64,000 nucleotides of DNA, taken from Winogradskyella sp046545555. GTDB taxonomy: Bacteria; Bacteroidota; Bacteroidia; Flavobacteriales; Flavobacteriaceae. The stretch covers positions 124,001-188,000 of the forward strand of contig NZ_JBHZTH010000001.1 in the NCBI RefSeq assembly GCF_046545555.1, in the 5' to 3' direction. Both the position numbers and the translations under genes were made by a program. The notes beneath the pieces were generated by a model that saw nothing but the letters and a program-made list of their open reading frames with translations, was not told the DNA's origin and made no database searches. Of the stretch, positions 62,986-64,000 are shown piece by piece (position 1 is the stretch's first letter; every line of letters begins with the position of its first letter).

Positions 62986-64000
62986 TTAATATCCTGGGTT
63001 TTGTGTGATTACACCAAAACTAGATGTTATTTCAGAGATTGGTATAGGTGCTAGGAAATAATTAGTATCAGTAAAACCTAATACTGTCGTAGCCGTACCT
63101 GTTCTTACCAAGTCAAACCATCTATGGCCTTCAAAAGCCAATTCTAATCTTCTTTCATCAGCAATAGCAGTTCTTATTGCTGCCTGACCAGATGCTGTCG
63201 AATTGGATAAACCTGCTCTTGTTCTAATCTTATTTAATTCAATTAACGCAGGACCTGTACTGTTATTTTCATTTAATGCTTCTGCATATAATAAAATAAT
63301 ATCGCCTAATCTCATTTCTATAAAATCATGATCAGGACCTCCTGTTTGAGGAAATTTTGGCGATGAAGATGTTGCTTCATCGATTGTTACAGCTCTTCTT
63401 AAATCAGTTTCACCACCAGCTTCACTTGCGTCGAACGCAGCTATTAAGGATGCATCTAAAGGGTTTAAAGCTTTTGTATCAAGCCCAAAAGACCATTCCC
63501 AAAATTCGGAAAAACCGTATTCATCTGGCACAGAAGCTGAAATTTGAGTTGCAAATAAAATTTCTGAATTTAAATCATTAATCTCTCCGAAGATATCAGC
63601 AAAATTAGTTTGTAACATTACACCTGCCGCTCCTGCGCTATTAACGACAGCTGCAAGTTGTGGTTCTGCACTAACAAAATCTCCCATCTGCATGTAAACT
63701 TTACCTAACATGGCTTGAGCACCTATTGAACTTGCCCGTCCACTATCTAATCCAGAATTATCTAGTGCAGCTATTGCATCTTGTAAATCAGGAATTATTA
63801 CGTTATTGTAAACATCCATTGCTGGTTGTCTTACTAAAATAGATGTATCTGTTGTACTTGGCTCGGCTGCTAAATTAACAGTTACATCACCAAACATTTT
63901 CACTAATTTGAAATATGATAAGGCTCTTAGAAACTTCGCTTCACCCACATCTGTAGAATTTGAAGAGTTTTCAATTACATTATTAGAACTTAATATTGAC
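62986..64000 (-). CDS. SusD-family nutrient-binding outer membrane lipoprotein (5' end outside window)
   Basis: The frame stays open to the last base, so the N-terminus lies beyond the window. The 338 visible residues include the RagB/SusD TPR part (GEAKFLRALSYFKLVKMFGDV), the SusD-like core, and the C-terminal motif ERRLELAFEGHRWFDLVRTG, which is diagnostic. SusD proteins bind oligosaccharide at the surface and close the lid of the SusC transporter, expected just outside the right edge. It therefore marks the core of the PUL. A terminator follows. Confidence 0.95.
   Translation of the reverse strand, partial: SILSSNNVIENSSNSTDVGEAKFLRALSYFKLVKMFGDVTVNLAAEPSTTDTSILVRQPAMDVYNNVIIPDLQDAIAALDNSGLDSGRASSIGAQAMLGKVYMQMGDFVSAEPQLAAVVNSAGAAGVMLQTNFADIFGEINDLNSEILFATQISASVPDEYGFSEFWEWSFGLDTKALNPLDASLIAAFDASEAGGETDLRRAVTIDEATSSSPKFPQTGGPDHDFIEMRLGDIILLYAEALNENNSTGPALIELNKIRTRAGLSNSTASGQAAIRTAIADERRLELAFEGHRWFDLVRTGTATTVLGFTDTNYFLAPIPISEITSSFGVITQNPGY

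Noticed and set aside
1..64000. CRISPR arrays, tRNA or rRNA genes
   Set aside because: No spaced direct-repeat array and no cloverleaf or rRNA-like stretch was recognised by eye on either strand.

Overview
The window is chromosomal DNA of a marine Flavobacteriaceae (Bacteroidota), close in style to Formosa, Winogradskyella or Psychroserpens. The evidence is very AT-rich DNA, promoter -7 boxes of the TAnnTTTG type, several proteins with type IX secretion (T9SS) C-terminal sorting domains, SusD and TonB-dependent receptors, FCD-type GntR control of a polysaccharide utilisation locus (PUL), and a NrdB with an N-terminal ATP-cone. No tRNA, rRNA, CRISPR array or transposase was seen.

Layout. 1-4.9 kb is the end of a TolC-like gene followed by an RND adaptor and pump. 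5-17.5 kb is mostly housekeeping: aspS, a ClC protein lacking the gating glutamate, a cold-shock protein, tadA, a secreted M36 protease, a TonB-like protein, dxs and a dGTPase. 17.5-26 kb looks like a phosphate-starvation block: a TonB-dependent receptor with a surface lipoprotein, a DUF2490 pair and a PiT transporter with a PhoU-like tail, with 11-bp-phased TTAACA-like repeats (Pho-box-like) in two upstream regions. 26-39.4 kb has an OmpA lipoprotein, an NrdAB class I ribonucleotide reductase, a LytTR two-component pair, MarC, a C-terminal processing protease and dCMP deaminase. 39.5-45.6 kb is a methionine operon under a SAM-I riboswitch (metZ, two-piece metH, metF).

At 45.6-48.3 kb a foreign-looking insert follows metF. 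It is a three-gene operon of two unknown proteins and a ComEC-like metallo-beta-lactamase-fold hydrolase, with its own promoter. It is closed on the right by a decayed second copy of the last ~200 bp of metF. This is the best candidate in the window for an undescribed (possibly defence or conflict) system and for a hot-spot type of insertion.

48.3-64 kb is a PUL for uronic-acid-rich algal polysaccharide. It holds an MFS sugar porter, an EamA exporter, a PL6 lyase with a complete catalytic signature, a T9SS lamin-tail protein, a GH2-GH88-beta-helix operon, a divergent T9SS lyase resembling ulvan lyases of PL28, an SDR reductase, an FCD-GntR regulator and the start of a susCD pair. Extracellular lyases would cut the chain, SusC/D would import oligomers, GH88 and GH2 would trim them, and the SDR and MFS porter would handle the unsaturated uronate. 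ATTGGT-NN-ACCAAT palindromes at two promoters are likely operators of the GntR regulator.
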